DNA from: Cristatella mucedo
Lineage: Eukaryota; Bryozoa; Phylactolaemata; Cristatellidae
Assembly: GCA_009760855.2 (NCBI GenBank)
Contig: WPIO01000025.1
Coordinates: 882,501-946,500 of the forward strand
Direction: 5' to 3'
Length of the DNA stretch: 64,000 bases
Made by a program: the position numbers and the translations under genes
Part shown: positions 62,841 through 64,000 of the stretch, one piece after another
Layout: every line of letters begins with the position of its first letter
Position numbering within the stretch: the stretch's first letter is position 1
The notes under the pieces: generated by a model
What the model was told of the DNA's origin: nothing
What the model saw: the letters and a program-made list of their open reading frames with translations, nothing else
Database searches by the model: none

Positions 62841-64000
62841 TCAATGAGATATTTGGCATTGTTTCTGTTTGCATAAAAAGTCGACATCTGCTGCAACAGT
62901 GGATGTGGCAATTCTAAGGATTCCTGATAAATGTTCATCTGTGAGAACGGATCGAGTCTTTGTTTTCACATTTTCAGTCTGGAAAAAAGCTGTTCACAGC
63001 AATATGTGCTGCCAAAAAGTGCAATATACCTGCGAGCATGTTTGGCTAGGTTAGGAAAAGACTCTGATGAAACATACTGCTTGTAAAAGATAACAAGGTC
63101 ATGCTGATCATAAGCAGTTTTTAAATTGCTGTCATTATGAATGTCGATTAGTTCGAGTTGAAATTCATTAGGTGCATCAGAGGGATCGATATTAAATGGA
63201 TTACTAATCATGTTCATGTCATCCGCATGTTGTTGGAAATCCTGAAACCTCTCTTCGAATTCATCAACAAGTTTGCTAACAAGAGTGGAGTACTTCATAT
63301 GAGCCAGCATTTCAGGCGATCTTGTTGCTAGTGTTGTGAAATGTAACAGTGTCTTCTGATCTAAGTGTTTCCGGAAAAGTTTCAGCTTTTGCACAAACGC
63401 GACAACACACTCATACATTTTATGGACCAGTTGATCCTTACTTCGGAGTTTGACATTAAGATCTGCAAGATGTTTGGTCATGTCCACCAAAAAAGCCAAG
63501 TCATTCAACCACTGCTGGTCATTGAGGAAGCCAACATCTTTTCCCTTTTCTGTCATAAATTTTTTTATTTTGTCCCGAAGTGACCAAAACCTGGCTAACG
63601 TGTTTGCCCTACCTAGCCAACAGACTTGGCAGAAATAATTAACATCACAATGATCTGATCCCAACTCTTCAAGGAAAGCCTGAAATTGTCTGTGGTTTAG
63701 CGAACGAGACCTTATCACATTGACTGTTGAAACTACATGGGCCATTACATGTTGCATGCTCAAGACCTTTGCACATAGCTGTACTTGGTGGATGATGCAG
63801 TGATGACTGACAATTTTGTGAGGTTATAATTTTACCATTAAAGATACAAATCCATTGTGTCTACCTGTCATTGAAGGGGCTCCGTCTGTGGTTAAACCAA
63901 TCAATTTAGTTTCAGGAAGATTAAGTTTGTGAGGACCCCCTTGACCTGATCCAAAATATCCCTCCCCGTTGTAGTGCCTTTCATTGAACATATATCCAAC
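62841..64000 (-). pseudogene. hAT transposase (ZBED/GTF2IRD2/FAM200-like), broken, runs off the right edge
   Basis: C-terminal part of a hAT transposase on the minus strand. From the edge it reads TKLIGLTTDGAPSMTGRHNG and FVSLMVKL, an in-frame TAA (63824-63826), then HHCIIHQVQLCAKVLSMQHV, VNVIRSRSLNHRQFQAFLEE, CQVCWLGRANTLARFWSLRD, WLNDLAFLVDMTKHLADLNV and the hATC dimerisation end FPNLAKHARRYIALFGSTYC, CEQLFSRLKM. A TGA follows; one base out of frame the family C-terminus continues KTKTRSVLTDEHLSGILRIA, ending at 62841. So it has one nonsense mutation and one frameshift. TTDGAPSM, HCIIHQ and the CEQxFSxLK block are family hallmarks. The N-terminal zinc finger and catalytic N-half lie outside the window. 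Confidence 0.93.

Noticed and set aside
62869-63638. Plus frames of 60-72 codons
   Set aside because: Antisense of the hAT transposase.

Overview
The window is nuclear DNA from an animal, most likely a bilaterian invertebrate; the phylum cannot be told from what is here. The grounds are genes split by GT-AG introns, AATAAA signals after reading frames, long (CT)n, (GT)n, (GA)n and (TA)n microsatellites, tRNA-derived SINEs, CR1/L2-type LINEs and a hAT transposon. It also holds parts of animal-specific genes: a CCDC24-like coiled-coil gene, a PP1 glycogen-targeting subunit (PPP1R3 family) and a fibrinogen-related (FReD) protein. Most open frames of 60-200 codons are chance frames in CpG-rich or simple-repeat DNA and are left out. 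LAYOUT. 1-8 kb: minus-strand pieces of a secreted-protein locus (signal peptide plus Cys-rich exon at 7.1-7.4 kb, frameshifted FReD exons at 1.9-2.6 kb, another Cys-rich exon at 0.35-0.57 kb), with LINE 3' ends, a 19-bp minisatellite, a degraded transposon-like ORF and a short 28S-like fragment. 8-17 kb: GC/CpG-rich DNA with candidate exons only, the best being an acidic 3'-terminal exon with AATAAA at 9.7-9.96 kb, plus a long compound microsatellite at 14.3-14.6 kb. 17-24 kb: simple repeats, a possible frameshifted coiled-coil gene on the minus strand, and a cluster of SINE-A and LINE-B pieces. 24.4-27.4 kb: a 5'-truncated minus-strand LINE-A with a 618-codon reverse transcriptase frame. 28.3-30.9 kb: the PPP1R3 gene with its CpG-rich upstream region. 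31-46 kb: mostly unassigned DNA with scattered SINE/LINE pieces, one isolated well-spliced candidate exon (42.2-42.4 kb, minus) and a GC-rich block at 44.6-45.1 kb. 46.2-57.3 kb: the CCDC24-like gene on the plus strand with at least six coding exons and an AATAAA signal; its introns hold LINE-A, LINE-B, LINE-C, SINE-A and SINE-B pieces, an 88-bp tandem duplication and a (GT)n tract. 58.9-62.3 kb: a second, longer LINE-A on the plus strand, inverted relative to the first. 62.4 kb to the right edge: a hAT transposon on the minus strand, broken by a stop and a frameshift. HOW THE PARTS RELATE. The two best genes are unrelated: one targets PP1 to glycogen, the other is a coiled-coil protein of unknown function. 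The repeats form a coherent mobile community. LINE-A and LINE-B are distinct CR1/L2-like families. SINE-B ends in a tail resembling the LINE-B 3' end, which suggests it borrows the LINE-B machinery, and the 19-bp minisatellite at 4.5 kb is an amplified piece of the LINE-B 3' region. Exon models rest on reading-frame phase and splice consensus read by eye; family names rest on remembered motifs, with no database search.
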